From Haematobia irritans (taxonomy: Eukaryota > Arthropoda > Insecta > Diptera > Muscidae), in NCBI RefSeq assembly GCF_050003625.1, contig NC_134397.1, forward strand, positions 264,238,070 to 264,302,069: a DNA stretch of 64,000 nt, written 5' to 3'. Below are positions 46,461-58,985 of the stretch, piece by piece. Under the pieces are notes generated by a model. It made no database searches, was not told the DNA's origin, and worked only from the letters and a program-made list of their open reading frames with translations. The translations under genes and the position numbers were made by a program. Position 1 is the first letter of the stretch. The number at the start of each line of letters is the position of its first letter.

Positions 46461-48820
46461 TTTTCATTGGCTCTCTTTGAATGTGATTAGAAAAATTTTA
46501 TTTTGTTAAACGTCAAGAGCTTTTTGAGGAATATTGTGGCATTCTTCTCCCTCGAATGTGAAGAAGAGAATAAACAGAAAGAGAATTACCTTGTAAATAT
46601 ACACTCTCTTCTCGGAAGGTAAACTATAGATATGAGTAAGGGAATGGTGAAGTACTTTTTCTTTCACTAAATTTAATCTTTATAAAATAAGTTAGCCCTA
46701 GCTCTGGCACTATTTACAAATATACATTTTTCATAATGCTAAAATAGAAAGAAATGATGCTAGGGTTAAGGTCTACTAATAAAGGTTTATTTTTTTAATT
46801 TTTGAAAACCTGCTATTTGCTGTTATTTCTGGCAAAATTTTGTATAGATAGCGAACTTTATTTTGAAAATCAAAAGATACGTTGTTTTAACAAACAAATG
46901 ACTACAGACTTTTTGCTATATAAATGTCTTTGATATTCTTAAAATCTTATATTACCTTAGTAACGCCTAAGAACCCCTTTTGGGTTGAATAAATTGAATA
47001 CTACAAGTAATTGCAATTTCCCAAAAGGATGGATTTTTTATGGTACGGTCACAAATATTTGGTAGAAATCAGAACTCTGCTGCTCCCATTTTATTCAAAT
47101 TAAAATTTACCTCTAACATATATGCTCGGTCAGGTTTGTCGATTAAAAAAAACTGAACAAAATTACCAGAATTACATATTAAAAATTAATAAAACTAATA
47201 AGGATACACTATGTTCACTTTTCCAATATCATCTTGCGAATTTGAAGCAGTTTGCTCCAAATATTTGTGGCAGAATCACCATTTTTTAAATAGAAAATAT
47301 CCCCACATTCACCCCACCACTTTGGATATAATTTGAAAGTAACAAGTAAACCTTACGCGAAACATATAAACAAACATCATATTTTTAAAATCGATATGTA
47401 ACGATTTAAAAAAATACTGTCATGTGAGCCTATATTTGAATAAAAAATACCAATTACCAATTGGAAGAATAATTATGAAAGCAAATTGCTTAAAATGCAT
47501 TGTAAAAGCCAATGAAAAGCTTTTATAGTATTGCAACTATAACAACTATCTCTTAAATAACTGTTGTAACTACTTCTCTTAAACTATAGGCTTTTAATCA
47601 ACCTCTCTCGCTCTCTTTTAATATTTCCTTCATAGATGCTTTTAGGAAAATATGTAGGAAGTAATTGCATTTTTCCTTATTATTTCCAGTAAATATATAT
47701 ATGTAACCATTAAACAAATGATAAGGAAAAGCTTTAATATTTTATAAATAAGCTTTTAATTCAATTTGCTCTCTTTCTCTCTCTGTTTTTAACCATTAGC
47801 GTCACCATGCACTATCTTCTCTGGTCATCGCAATTTTCAGTTAGCTAGTTGGCCATTTAGTGTGTACGTGTGTGTGAGTATGTGTTGGGTACTTTTTTTT
47901 GCATTGGGCGTCGTTGATGTTCAAGGTGATTTGCAATAGTTTTTTTTTTCGAGAATACAAAATTGAATAACTGCGTTTGTGTGTGAGTGTGTTTGTTTGT
48001 TGCTGTGCTCTATACTTTTGGTGCATTTTGGCAATGTGGCACAGTGGATGCATACACACGAGCTTCTCAGAAAAATACATTCTATATACACATAGAATGT
48101 ATTTTTAAACATCCATAAGTTTGAATATAGAATGCATTTTTTCCACACACACATACACATACACTTAAATGTGTACATACACTTGGCTACTGTTGGTTGG
48201 TTACTCAAAGATAAGACGTCTCGAAGGTGCATAAGCAAAGGAGATTACAAGCCAAGAGTGTATAGTCGTTGGAGGTTTGTTGGGGGGTATGAGTGGCGGT
48301 GTGTTTGTCATGTTTATCTTCTCACACAGAATTGTGTGAAATTATCGATCAATTTTTGAGGTTAAGGTTACATTGCCATTTGAATGTTCGAAAAATAAAT
48401 TTTATTTTGTTTTATTTTCAATTTCAGATTTACTTTGAATTTGCAATGTGTAGATATTTCGATTGTATGCATTTCACATTGTGTCTGATAGGCTATTGTG
48501 TAACTAAAAACTTGTTATGAAGATGTTAAAGTTGAATTTACTTTTCACATTGTAAAATGTGATTTTCTCAATACATGTATATTATTTATTTTTTTTTTTT
48601 TGTTGAAATGGAATTTCCTATTAAATCATTTAGAGAATATTTAACTGAATAACAATTGTGTCATATATTGTAAGGAAATTTCCATATTTTTTTCAAAAAG
48701 CTTGGAGCTTTATTGAAGTTGGACATACTATATTTTTGCTCAGTTTTCTAGAATTTATTGCAATGATTTAATTGGCAATGAATTTATAATGACATTTGAA
48801 GTCTTAATGATAGGCCTCCC
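46461..48820. other. AT-rich DNA with CA/TG tracts, no gene
   Basis: CT-rich tracts lie at 47602-47618 and 47769-47783, and CA-rich tracts at 48145-48164. No coding region was recognised. Confidence 0.45.
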
Positions 48821-48896
48821 TAGGTTAGATTAAATTGGCAACCCGATTTATTTTTCAGACTCAATTAGACTATTTAGTCCATTGTGATACCACATT
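48821..48896 (-). mobile_element. 5'-truncated SINE fragment, diverged
   Basis: TAGGTTAGATTAAATTGGCA, then CAGACTCAATTAGACTATTT and AGTCCATTGTGATACCACAT: the 3' end of the SINE with more substitutions than other copies. Confidence 0.8.
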
Positions 48897-49639
48897 AATT
48901 GAAGTACCTATTACTCGTACATTTGGGCTCCCCTAGAATCAGCCTATTTTCCCAGCAACAATTTTTAGGAGATCTTCCCCAGTCAAGCTCCCAGTCTTTT
49001 AAGGCTTTTTATATACATTAACAAAAAAAGGGGGATTCGCATAAGTGCCACTTCACAAGAAGTTATTTTAATGTCCTAAAATCCTTATATTTATTTGTAA
49101 ATGCTGTAGTATGTTACCTAAACTACATTAGGATGAAAAAAATTACCACACTCAAAAAAAGTTTACTTGGCTCCAAAGATTTTGGTATTGATTTCGAGTC
49201 AAAAATATTGCTTTTTCAAAATAACCATATTTTTAAGGGATATATAAAAGTAAAATTTGATTGCAGATCTAATTTATCAAATTTTTATTTTCATTGATCT
49301 GTAGATAATTCCCAGATACAATTACAAGGCACCTAAGTTCTTCATGTTAAACCAATGACTTAACGTGGATTTGAAAATTCTTTAGGCGGTTATGCAAAGT
49401 ATGTTAGAAAAAATCAACAATTAAAGCTCAATATCCAAAAAAGACCGAGGAAAGCTACCATATCGTGTATCCCTAAAAAAATATAGCAATATCTAAATAG
49501 GATTTTTTGTATCTGCAGAATGTCTCTCAATGGGATAGGTATTGCAATGATATTGTAGGAAAATATATTCATATTCTAACATAATCCATATGTGAATGCC
49601 GATTTCATTTTTAACTTTTGAAGTGGTACCCATTTGAAC
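48897..49639. other. AT-rich DNA without recognised gene
   Basis: Nothing recognisable. Confidence 0.45.
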
Positions 49640-49963
49640 CGATTTCCTTAAACATTATCAGGGAGTAATTTCATAAAATATGCGTAGAATTGGTATAAAA
49701 CTTTTATTTGTGGTTAACAAAGTCCATATGTGAAGTAGGCCAAAAGGTTTTGTTAAGTAATTTTATATTTTATTGCAAATTGGTAATTTAAGAATTTTTC
49801 AGCCAAAAATTGTACTGATAGTTTTGAGTATCCTCAGAGAAAATTGCTAAAAATATTGTAGTTACCAAATATTAAGTAATTTTACGTTGTATTGAAAATT
49901 TCATTATTAGATTCGATTTGCCCACCTTGACGTATAATTATTATTTCATATTATTTTTTGTTG

Positions 49964-50018
49964 ATCATACGCTCCATGTGTCTAAGGTTATGTTAATGAG
50001 GCAGGTGGTGCGTATGAT
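49964..50018 (+). repeat. Hairpin H1
   Basis: ATCATACGC and GCGTATGAT arms; the pairing extends inward to TCT/AGG with two mismatches and two G-T pairs, giving a stem of about 20 and a loop of about 15 bases. Confidence 0.85.
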
Positions 50019-50468
50019 AATTATTAATTTTTGCTTTCAAAAAAGATAATGGAATGAAAAAAATTGAATGGCTTAATCATATTTCTTTTTATGGTTGAAC
50101 TTAAAAAAAAATATTTCCTGAATACAAATAAAAATTGAATGTATTATATTATATATAATAAAAAAATATTTTATAATTTATATATAAATATTTATATACA
50201 GATTTTCAGAAAATATTCGCCCAAACTTAAAATCTGTAGCACAAAAAGTTTATTTGTAGTTACCAACTTTTCATATATGCAATAGTCCAAAAGGATTTAT
50301 ATTATGGGCAATTTAAAATTTTACTTTCAAAAATCCTAGCATGTGCACTGATAGTTTTGAGTATCCTTAGGGGAAATTGACAACAATATGCATATGTCTT
50401 CTAAGCTTGTTTTTTTTTGTTAAATAATTTTATTGGAAATTTCATTATTGTAATATAATGTTATATTG

Positions 50469-50523
50469 ATCATACGCTCCATGTGCCTAAGGTTATGTTA
50501 ATGAGACAGGGGGTGCGTATGAT
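50469..50523 (+). repeat. Hairpin H2
   Basis: Same perfect outer arms as H1, with changes in the inner stem. Confidence 0.85.
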
Positions 50524-50971
50524 TACTATTAATTGTAGCTATCATAAAGAATTCTATATATTTATATAGGTTTATACAGATTTTTAGAAAATATTCGACC
50601 AAACATAAACACCCATATACAAAGAGTTAAAGAAAACTTCAAGCCTACTTTTACCACAAAAATTCCTTCAATAAATTGTTTTGCATATCGGCAAAAATAT
50701 GTAATATAAAAAGTTTATTGGCAGTTAACAAATTACCAAAAGAATTTATATTTTAATACGGAAAATTTAAGATTTTTATTTCTTTTGAATCGATATTTGT
50801 GAGTATCCTCAGGGAAAATTATTAACAATTCCATAAAATCCGAAATTCATATTCATCAGCTCTGAAGTCCACCATGGATGTAATCCCAAGAGATCTTACA
50901 AAATTGTTTTATATTTTAATAAAATATTTCAAACTTTAACCATTTCAGGTGATATTCTTGAATATCATCAG

Positions 50972-53470
50972 GAAGAATTTTGAGTAAGTTCGTCTGCAAT
51001 TTGAAATATAAACGGATTTTTTAAGGGCAAATTAGAACTAATCGATACTGGAAAACATGTGAAATACAATATTTATTTTATATTTAAATTTATTAGATTT
51101 TCATTGGAATTCAGAAAATATTTCTTTATTTTAAAATTCAGCCATAAAAAGGGGAAGAATTTTGAGTAAGTTTGTCTGCAATTTGAATTACAATCGGATT
51201 TTTAAGAGAAAATTAAAACTAATCGATACTGGAAAACATGTGAAATCCAATATTTATTTCAGATTTAAATTTATAAGATTTTCATTGCAATTCAAAAAAT
51301 ATTTCTTTATTTTAAAATTCAGCCATAAAAAGGGGAATGATTAAGCCATTCGATTTTTTCATTAAATTTTAATTAAAATATCTATATTTAAAAAAAATCT
51401 ACATTGTAAATTTCCAATTGTTAACTAGTTTTAAATATAATTATATAGTATTTATTATTATTATTTTTTTTAATTTAATTAATTCAAATTGCCTTCAGAA
51501 ACTATTTAAAATTCAACCATAAAAATCACTTCCGATTACGATTTTCTATGCTATTTTTAAATTAAAAAAAATCTATATTTAAATAATAAAAAAACACAAT
51601 ATAAAAATTTTCAATTGTCCGCTAGTTTTAAATATTATTTATTTACTTTTTTTAATTTAAATTAATTCAATTTTCTTCAGAAAATATTTAAAATTCAGCC
51701 ATAAAAAGGGGAATTATTAGTTTCCATTCCATTTTTAAATTAAAACAATCTATATTTTTATACATTAAACATTTCCAATAGTCCATTAATTTGAAATATA
51801 AATATATAATATTTATTTTTTTTTTTTAATTTAAATTAATTCAATTTTTATTTGCCTTTAGAAAATATTTAAAATTCAGTTATAAAAAGGGAATGATTAA
51901 GCCATTCGATTTTTTCATTAAATTTCAATTAAAATATCTATATTTAAAAAAATCTACATTGTAAATTTCCAATTGTTCACTAGTTTTAAATATAATTATA
52001 TAATATTTATTCTCGTTTTTAATTTAAATTAATTCAATTTGTCTTCAGAAACTATTTAAAATTCAACCATAAAAATCACTTACGATTTTCTATGCTATTT
52101 TTAAATGAAAAAATCTATATTTAAATAATAAAAAAACACAATATAAAAATTTTCAATTGTCCGCTAGTTTTAAATATTATTTATTTACTTTTTTTAATTT
52201 AAATTAATTCAATTTTCTTCAGAAAATATTTAACATTCAGCCATAAAAAGGGGAATTATTATTTTCCATACCATTTTTAAATTAAAATCATCTATATTTT
52301 TATATATTAAACATTTCCAATAGTCCATTAGTTTGAAATATAAATATATAATATTTATTTTTTTAATTTAAATTAATTCAATTTTTATTTGCCTTTAGAA
52401 AATATTTAAAATTCAGTCATAAAAAGGGAATGATTAAGCCATTCGATTTTTTTCATTAAATTTTAATTTAAATATCTATAATTAAAAAAAATCTACATTG
52501 TAAATTTCCAATTGTTCACTAGTTTTAAATATAATTATATAATATTTATTTTTGTTTCTAATTTAAATTAATTCAATTTGTCTTCAGAAATTCAACCATA
52601 AAAAGGGAAATTTAAAAAAATCTATATATAAAAAAAAATCTCTAAACATTTTCAATTATCCGCTAGTTTTAAATAATATTTATTTACTTTTTTAATTTAT
52701 ATTAATTAAATTTTTATTTTTCTTTAGAAAATATTTAAAATTCAGCCATAAAAAGGGGAATGATTAAGGCATTCGATTTTTCCATTTCATTTTTAAATTT
52801 AAAAAAATCTATATTTTTATATATTAAATTTTTCCAATAGTGCATTAGTTTGAAAAATAATTATATAATATTTATTTTTTTTTTTTTTTAATTTAAATAA
52901 ATATTTAAACTTCAGTCATAAAAATGGAAATCATTACGCCTTTCAATTTTTCCCATCCAATTTTTAAATTTAAAAAAGCTGTATTTTTATATATTAAAAT
53001 TTTTTCAGTTGCTCCCATGTTTAAATATAATTATATATTACATAATTTAATTGGTTATATAATGTATTTGTTTTTTTTTATTTAAATTTATTCATTCTTA
53101 GATTTTTTTTAATTTTTCCATAAAAACGATTAAGCCATTCGATTTTTCCCACTACACATTTAAATATAAAAAAAAATCTGATTTTTTATACATTAAAACT
53201 GTTCAATTGTTTGCGAGTTTTAAACATAATTATATAATATTTAATTATTTTTTTATTTTAAATTAGTTTAATTTTTATTTGTGAAATTCAACCATAAAAA
53301 GGGGTATTTGATTTTTTTCCATTCCATTTTAAATTAAAAAAATCTATAAAACATTATACAAATTTTCAACTGTATATCTATATAATATTTATTATTATTA
53401 TGTTTTTTAATTTAAATTGATTCTAGTTTTATTTGTCTACCATAAAAAGGGAAATGATTACGCCATTCTA
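50972..53470. repeat. AT-rich satellite, about 14 monomers of 150-200 bp
   Basis: The motif ATTCAGCCATAAAAAGGGG or a variant recurs at intervals of about 148-200 bases, mostly near 180, from 51143 to 53442. The first two units (from GAAGAATTTTGAGTAAG at 50972 and 51154) are 182 bases apart and very similar. From 51322 to about 52420 three monomer types alternate in order, giving a higher-order period of about 540-560 bases. Monomers toward 53.4 kb are more diverged. It is non-coding. Confidence 0.9.
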
Positions 53471-54439
53471 ATATTTAGTTAGTGGAACATTTAACATTGG
53501 CACAATTTCGCATTTTCATTTATTATTAAGCGAATGCATTTTTTTAGAAACTATTATGTACTACGTATATGAGTAGATTTACAAAAAAAAGAAGAGAAAA
53601 ATGTGTGCCAAACTAGCCCCAATGCTAGAAAATGCTAAAGGATAATTGACGGTCATACTAAATATAAATCAAAAAGCCAAAAATAAAAAAGAAAAAAATA
53701 AAACTAGTGGTCAGCCGACATTCCACATCCCACCTCATCGCATGCACAAGCCACAATAGCCGTTCAAAGAAAAATCGAAATTGAAATGTATAAACTCTAA
53801 TGCATACGTTCGAATTGTTATATACATACATGTCACTGTGTATATAGAACATACATACATTTGTATATTTATATATAGTTTTTGGTTTATTTATATGGAT
53901 TTGAAAAGCCAATCGGCCAACAATGACAAATAATGTCACCACAAACTTTTTTGCGACTAAAATGAAAGACTACAAAAAAACAAAACCCACAATCGATCTA
54001 TACAGGGCCAATGGATATGGCCCGAAAAGCCCATTTGTCTAGGGGTGATAGTTGCCAAAAAAGAAAACTAAAATCAAATATAAAATACAGTTCTTGCAGA
54101 TATAGGGGGAAGTTTATATTAATTAATTTCCAAATTTCAATAAAAAAATTCTACCTAAATTGCAATGCCTATTTATTCATGTATACCTATATATTTAGCA
54201 AATAGAAAATTGTATGCTTGTTTGTCTATTAAATATTTATAAATGTCCCCCCCTACACACACACACACACAATTGTTACATTTGTTCTTTTTTACCTTGC
54301 CTATAGGTCATAGAAAAAAATCTATCCACAATGACCTACTCTGAAATGGTGCCAATACAATCGTTTCTAGTTTATATGGCAATGGGGTTAGTTTGTCCTG
54401 CAAAATGCATTCTTATTTATTATTGAAAAGGTTGGTTAA
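53471..54439. other. Unique DNA between the two arrays
   Basis: Less AT-rich around 53700-53780 and 53990-54060. A (CA)n tract lies at 54254-54271. ORFs of 94 and 64 codons show no known motif. Confidence 0.45.
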
Positions 54440-54587
54440 AATAGGTTAAAATAATTATTTTATCAATATTCATAAGCCTCGTTAGCATGATTTTGTTAAG
54501 TAATTTTACTTTTTTAGGGAAATTTCATTATTAGATACGATTTGCCCACCTTGACGTATAATTATTATTTCATAAAAGTTTGAGTTG

Positions 54588-54643
54588 ATCATACGCTCCA
54601 TGTGCCTTTAGGTTATGCTAATAAGGCCAGTGGTGCGTATGAT
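54588..54643 (+). repeat. Hairpin H3
   Basis: ATCATACGC and GCGTATGAT arms, with inner GTGCCT/AGGC pairing. Confidence 0.85.
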
Positions 54644-55025
54644 TATTATTAATTTTTGCTATCAGAAAAAATTGTGTATTTTTTTTATAGGTTTATATAG
54701 ATTTTCAGAAAATATTCGTCACGGCTTAAAATCTGTAATACAAATGGAAGGACATATTTTATAAACACCGTGAACAAAAAATGATTATATAGGCTTTGTA
54801 GTCTTCCATGCATGTTTTTTTATTCAAAAGGAAGTTTGAACTCTAATAATCGGATAATAATTATTTGTTAATTACTGGTAATTGTTTGGCCTTAATTAAA
54901 CATACGCTCCAAAGAATTTTTATAATCAAAAGCAAAAATGAATTTCCATCATTGGAATAGCAAAGAATTGTATTGCCAATGGATAAACTTCCTTTCAATT
55001 TTTAATTGACATAAAGTGCTGCGTT

Positions 55026-55086
55026 AGTCGTACGCTATATATACCTAAAGACCTTTTTGATAAGAATGCATGTGTTGCGTATGATT
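55026..55086 (+). repeat. Hairpin H4, diverged
   Basis: AGTCGTACGC and GCGTATGATT: two left-arm A-to-G changes still pair as G-T. The interior is different from the other hairpins. Confidence 0.7.
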
Positions 55087-55330
55087 GTCATAAATTTATG
55101 TATCTTAACCCATATGATGGTGTTTGGCTTAAAAAGTCAATCATTGGTAGAAATCATAGCTATATAACTATCTTGCGATTAGACGTGTGCTATATAATTA
55201 TTTTATCAATATGCATATGCTTCCTTAGCATGGGTTTGTTAAGTAATTTTACCTTTTAGTGAAAATTTAATTATTAAATACGATTTTCCCAGCTTGACCT
55301 ATAATTATTATTTCATAAATTTTTAATTTG

Positions 55331-55386
55331 ATCATACGCTCCATGTGCCTTAGAGTTATGTTAATAAGGCAAGTGGTGTGTATGAT
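55331..55386 (+). repeat. Hairpin H5
   Basis: ATCATACGC and GTGTATGAT: the right-arm C-to-T change keeps a G-T pair. Confidence 0.85.
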
Positions 55387-55857
55387 TATTTTTAATTTGT
55401 GTTAACAGAAAAGAATTCTTTATACTAGAAATTATTACAATTTTATATAGATTTTCAGCAAATATTCGCCCAGATTTAAAATCTATAGCACAGAGGCATT
55501 TTGAGAATTTTTGGGGATATTTAATAAAAAAAGACGATTTTTATCGCGAAGATACCTAGACAGGTGTTGCGTATGATTGATATTAATTAATTTATAGTTT
55601 CGTAAAACATTTCTATATTTAAACAGTTACATAGATTTTCACAAAGGAGACCCTTAAAAAAAATACAAATATTTCAGTAACACACATCAGGGACAAGCTG
55701 AATTAATTTCTTTGAATCTTGTTCGGCAAATAAAGTTGTTTGGTAATACTTGACACATAACTTACCCTCCATATATTTTTTAATTTATCATACGCTCTAT
55801 AGGCTGGCATGTCACACAGCTTGACCTATAATTATTATTTCATAAATTTTTAATTTG

Positions 55858-55913
55858 ATCATACGCTCCATGTGCCTTAAAGTTATGTTAATAAGACAAG
55901 TGGTGCGTATGAT
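55858..55913 (+). repeat. Hairpin H6
   Basis: Perfect ATCATACGC/GCGTATGAT arms; tandem copy of H5. Confidence 0.85.
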
Positions 55914-56165
55914 TATTTTTAATTTGTGTTAACAGAAAAGAATTCTTTATATTTTATATAGATTTTCAGCAAATATTCGCCCAGATTTAAAATCTATAGC
56001 ACAGAGGCATTTTGAGAATTTTTGGGGATATTTAATAAAAAAGACGATTTTTATCGCGAAGATACCGAGATAGGTGTTGCGTATGATTGATATTAATTAA
56101 TTTATAGTTTCGTAAAACATTTCTATATTTAAATAGTTACATAGATTTTCACAAAGGAGACCCTT

Positions 56166-56320
56166 CCCTGTCGTTGGCGGGTCTATTAATCTGTGTATCA
56201 TCCTTGATGGATATTAGTTTGAATAAAATAAAAGTTAAGAGAGAATAAGGGATTATGCTGGGACACGAATTTTTACCAAAATTAATGCCGTATGAATTAT
56301 ATTTGGCATAACAAAAAAAA
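56166..56320 (+). mobile_element. Short insertion ending in an A-run
   Basis: Absent from the otherwise matching first copy (GGAGACCCTT runs straight into the A-run at 55652-55661). It starts CCCTGTCGTTGGCGGG and ends at a run of A. A 5'-truncated retroelement fragment is a plausible reading; no family was recognised. Confidence 0.5.
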
Positions 56321-56439
56321 AAAAATACAAATATTTCAGTAACACACATCAGGGGAAAGGTGAATTAATTTCTTTGAATCTTGATCGGCAAATAAAGTTT
56401 TTTGGTAATACTTGACACGTACTTTACCCTCCATGTATA

Positions 56440-57937
56440 TTTTATACCCTCCACCATAGGTTGGGGGTATATTAACGTTGTCATTCCGTTTGTAACACAT
56501 CGAAATATTGCTCTAAGACCCTATAAAGTATATATATTCTGGGTCGTGGTGAAATTCTGAGTCGATCTGAGTATGTCCGTCCGTCCGTCTGTCTGTTGAA
56601 ATCACGCTAACTTCCGAACGAAACAAGCTATCGAATTAAAACTTGGCACAAGTAGTTGTTATTGATGTAGGACGGATGGTATTGCAAATGGGCCATATCG
56701 GTCCACTTTTACGTATAGCCCCCTTGCGATTGCTCTAAGAGAAGCAAATTTCATCTGATCCGGCTGAAATTTGGTACATAGTGTTAGTATATGGTCTCTA
56801 CCAACCATGCAAAAATTGGTCCACATCGGCCCATAATTACATATAGGCCCCATATAAACCGATCCCCCGATTTGGCTTGCGGAGCCTCTAAGAGAAGCAA
56901 ATTTCATCCGATCCGGCTGAAATTTGGTACATGGTGTTAGTATATGGTCTCTACTGACCATGCAAAAATTGGTCCACATCACTTCATAATTATATATAGC
57001 TCCCACATAAACCGATCACCAGATTTGACCTCCGGAGCCTCTTGGAAGACCAAAATTCATCTGATTCAGTTGAAATTTGTTACGTGTTGTTAATATATGG
57101 CCTCAAACTCCCATGCAAAAATTGGTCGAAATCGGTGCATAATTATATATAGGCCCCATATAAACCGATTCCCAGATTTGACCTCCGGAGCCCTTTGGAA
57201 GAGCAAAATTCATCCGATTCTGTTGAAATTTGGTACGTGATGTTAATATATGGTATCCAACAACCATGCAGGAATTGGTTCATATCAGTCCATAGTTATA
57301 TATAGGCCCCATATAAACCGATCCCCAGATTTGACCTCTGGTGCCTTTTGGGGAAACAAATTTCATCCGATCTGGTTGAAATTTGGTACGTGGTGGTAGT
57401 ATATGATATATAACAACCATGCCAAAAGTGGTCCATATTAGTCCATAATCATATATAGCCCCAATATAAACCGATCCCGAGATTTGGTTTTGGAGCCTCT
57501 TGGAGGAGCAAATTTTATCCGAGTCAGTTGAAATTTGGTACATTGTGCTAGTATATGGCCGTTAACAACCGTGCCTAACTAGGTCCAGAACGGTCTATAG
57601 TTATATATAGCCCTCAGATAAATCGATCCCCAATCACACAAAAATTGGTCCATATCAATTCTATATAGCCCCGATATAAGCGAACCCCATATTTCAATTC
57701 TGGCACTCTACGTACCATGCAAAAATCCATGTCGATTCGTAATTATTTGTAGACTTACCTATACATAACTTTTTTGTCTAATATATACCACGTATGGACT
57801 AACTCACAATTTAGAAAACGATGTTAAGAAGTTTTAAGATACCACAACCCAAGTAATTCGATTGTGGATGACTGTCTTTCGTATAAGTTTCTACGCAATC
57901 CATGGTGGAGGAACTTACAGCCGTATATACTTGTTTA
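56440..57937 (-). mobile_element. Mini-me-like element with 153-bp tandem repeats
   Basis: The left end is TATACCCTCCACCATAGG; the right end is CCATGGTGGAGG then CCGTATATACTTGTTT. The conserved core CCCTATAAAGTATATATATT and a GTCCGTCCGTCCGTCTGTCT tract at 56577-56596 are the (TA)n and (GTCY)n parts of mini-me elements. The array sequence continues on both sides (compare 55765-55800), so this is an insertion into the array. In element orientation it matches 8011-9507. Confidence 0.75.
56690..57720 (-). repeat. 153-bp tandem repeat array, six or more units
   Basis: TGAAATTTGGTAC or a variant begins at 56765, 56919, 57071, 57224, 57377 and 57529: spacings of 154, 152, 153, 153 and 152. The minus-strand frame 57006-56659 reads through two units and repeats about every 51 residues with the block GSVYMGPICNYGPMWTNF. 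Confidence 0.9.
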
Positions 57938-57978
57938 ATTTATCATACGCTCTATGGACCGGCATGTCACAGGTATTG

Positions 57979-58034
57979 AGCATACGCTCCACATGCCTTA
58001 GGGTTATGTTAAAGAGACAGCTGTGGCGTATGAT
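57979..58034 (+). repeat. Hairpin H7
   Basis: AGCATACGC and GCGTATGAT arms (one G-T pair at the second position), with inner CATGCCT/AGACAGCTGTG pairing. Confidence 0.8.
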
Positions 58035-58560
58035 TGTTATTAAATTTTCTAGCAGAAAGAATTTCATAAATGTGTACATGTTTATAGAGATATTCATAGA
58101 ATATTGGCTCAGGTTTAAATTGTGGAACACAAGATGGATTTCAGAAGGAAGGACATATGTAAGTGATACATTTCATTTTATTGAGTACCTACACAACAAG
58201 ATTAAAATCTTATAATTACAGTGCAGGATTATAAATGTTGATACTTAATACTAAGTAAAAAAAAAGATTTTCAATGTGAAGCAAGGATTATAAAGACTTT
58301 GTCGCTGGCTGTGGATTTTTTTTATATTTGGTTCATTCCTCGAAATTTTCAGATAAACCTTGCGACCCTTATGTGCAAAATTTGGACGAACGGACAGTCA
58401 GTGCTACAATGACGTACTTTAGTATGGTCCGGCGGGGACGATACAGACACGGCGTATGAGTGTTATTAATTTTTGTACTTAATTTTACTGTTATAAATAT
58501 AATGCGGATTAAAGAAATTTTAAAGATAAAGAAATTGTCGCTTCCATTGGGTTTACGTTA

Positions 58561-58606
58561 ATCATACATCATATAGGCTTGTACGATACAGATATAGTGT
58601 ATGAAT
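58561..58606 (+). repeat. Hairpin H8, short form
   Basis: ATCATACA on the left and TGTATGAAT on the right: the G-C pair of the other hairpins is changed to A-T on both sides, a compensatory change. Confidence 0.7.
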
Positions 58607-58766
58607 ATGTTATTAATTTGTTTTTTTTTTATTTAACTTGCATCTCATCAATAACGAAAATATGGACGAATGGTCATCCAGTTATAGACACTGAACGGAA
58701 TAACGAAATTAAAAAAAAATAGAAGGAGGATTAATTATGATTCACCTAAAATTTGATTGTACGTGA

Positions 58767-58810
58767 ATCATACGCCCAATAGTCTTGTACGATACAGGAA
58801 CAGCGTATGA
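58767..58810 (+). repeat. Hairpin H9, short form
   Basis: ATCATACGC and GCGTATGA arms around a 27-base interior. Confidence 0.8.
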
Positions 58811-58985
58811 GTATTATTAATATTGTAAGGTTTTATAGTTAAAAATATAATGATATATTTGTAGTTTAGTGATCGTCAATAACAAAAATGTGGCCAATGG
58901 GACATCCGTTAATTAATTCACACACATGAAGATTATCAGTCTAATCGAATCAGGATTCTATTTTCACCCTAATAGTACAATATCG

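Larger units (their letters stand above)
49640..50971 (+). repeat. Hairpin-bearing repeat array, left part
   Basis: About two and a half diverged units of 0.46-0.56 kb. Ordered modules recur: AAGTTTATTKGCAGTTAAC, GAGTATCCTCAGGGAAAATT, TTAAGTAATTTTA, CCACCTTGACGTATAATTAT, a hairpin and GATTTTCAGAAAATATTCG. Two complete hairpins are present (H1, H2). There is no coding capacity. Confidence 0.8.
54440..56439 (+). repeat. Hairpin-bearing repeat array, middle part
   Basis: The modules of 49640-50971 resume here. The block 55298-55825 is repeated at 55826-56439 at high identity, apart from a 150-base insertion in the second copy. Four complete hairpins (H3-H6) and several single arms are present. 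Confidence 0.85.
57938..58910 (+). repeat. Hairpin-bearing repeat array, right part
   Basis: Array sequence resumes at AATTTATCATACGC. Hairpins H7-H9 lie here, the last two with a shorter interior (TTGTACGATACAG) than the others. Units become shorter and more diverged towards the right. Confidence 0.8.

Noticed and set aside
49964..50018. Hairpins as known microRNA precursors
   Set aside because: At about 55 nt they are short for fly pre-miRNAs, they recur in tandem, and no known mature microRNA sequence was recognised.
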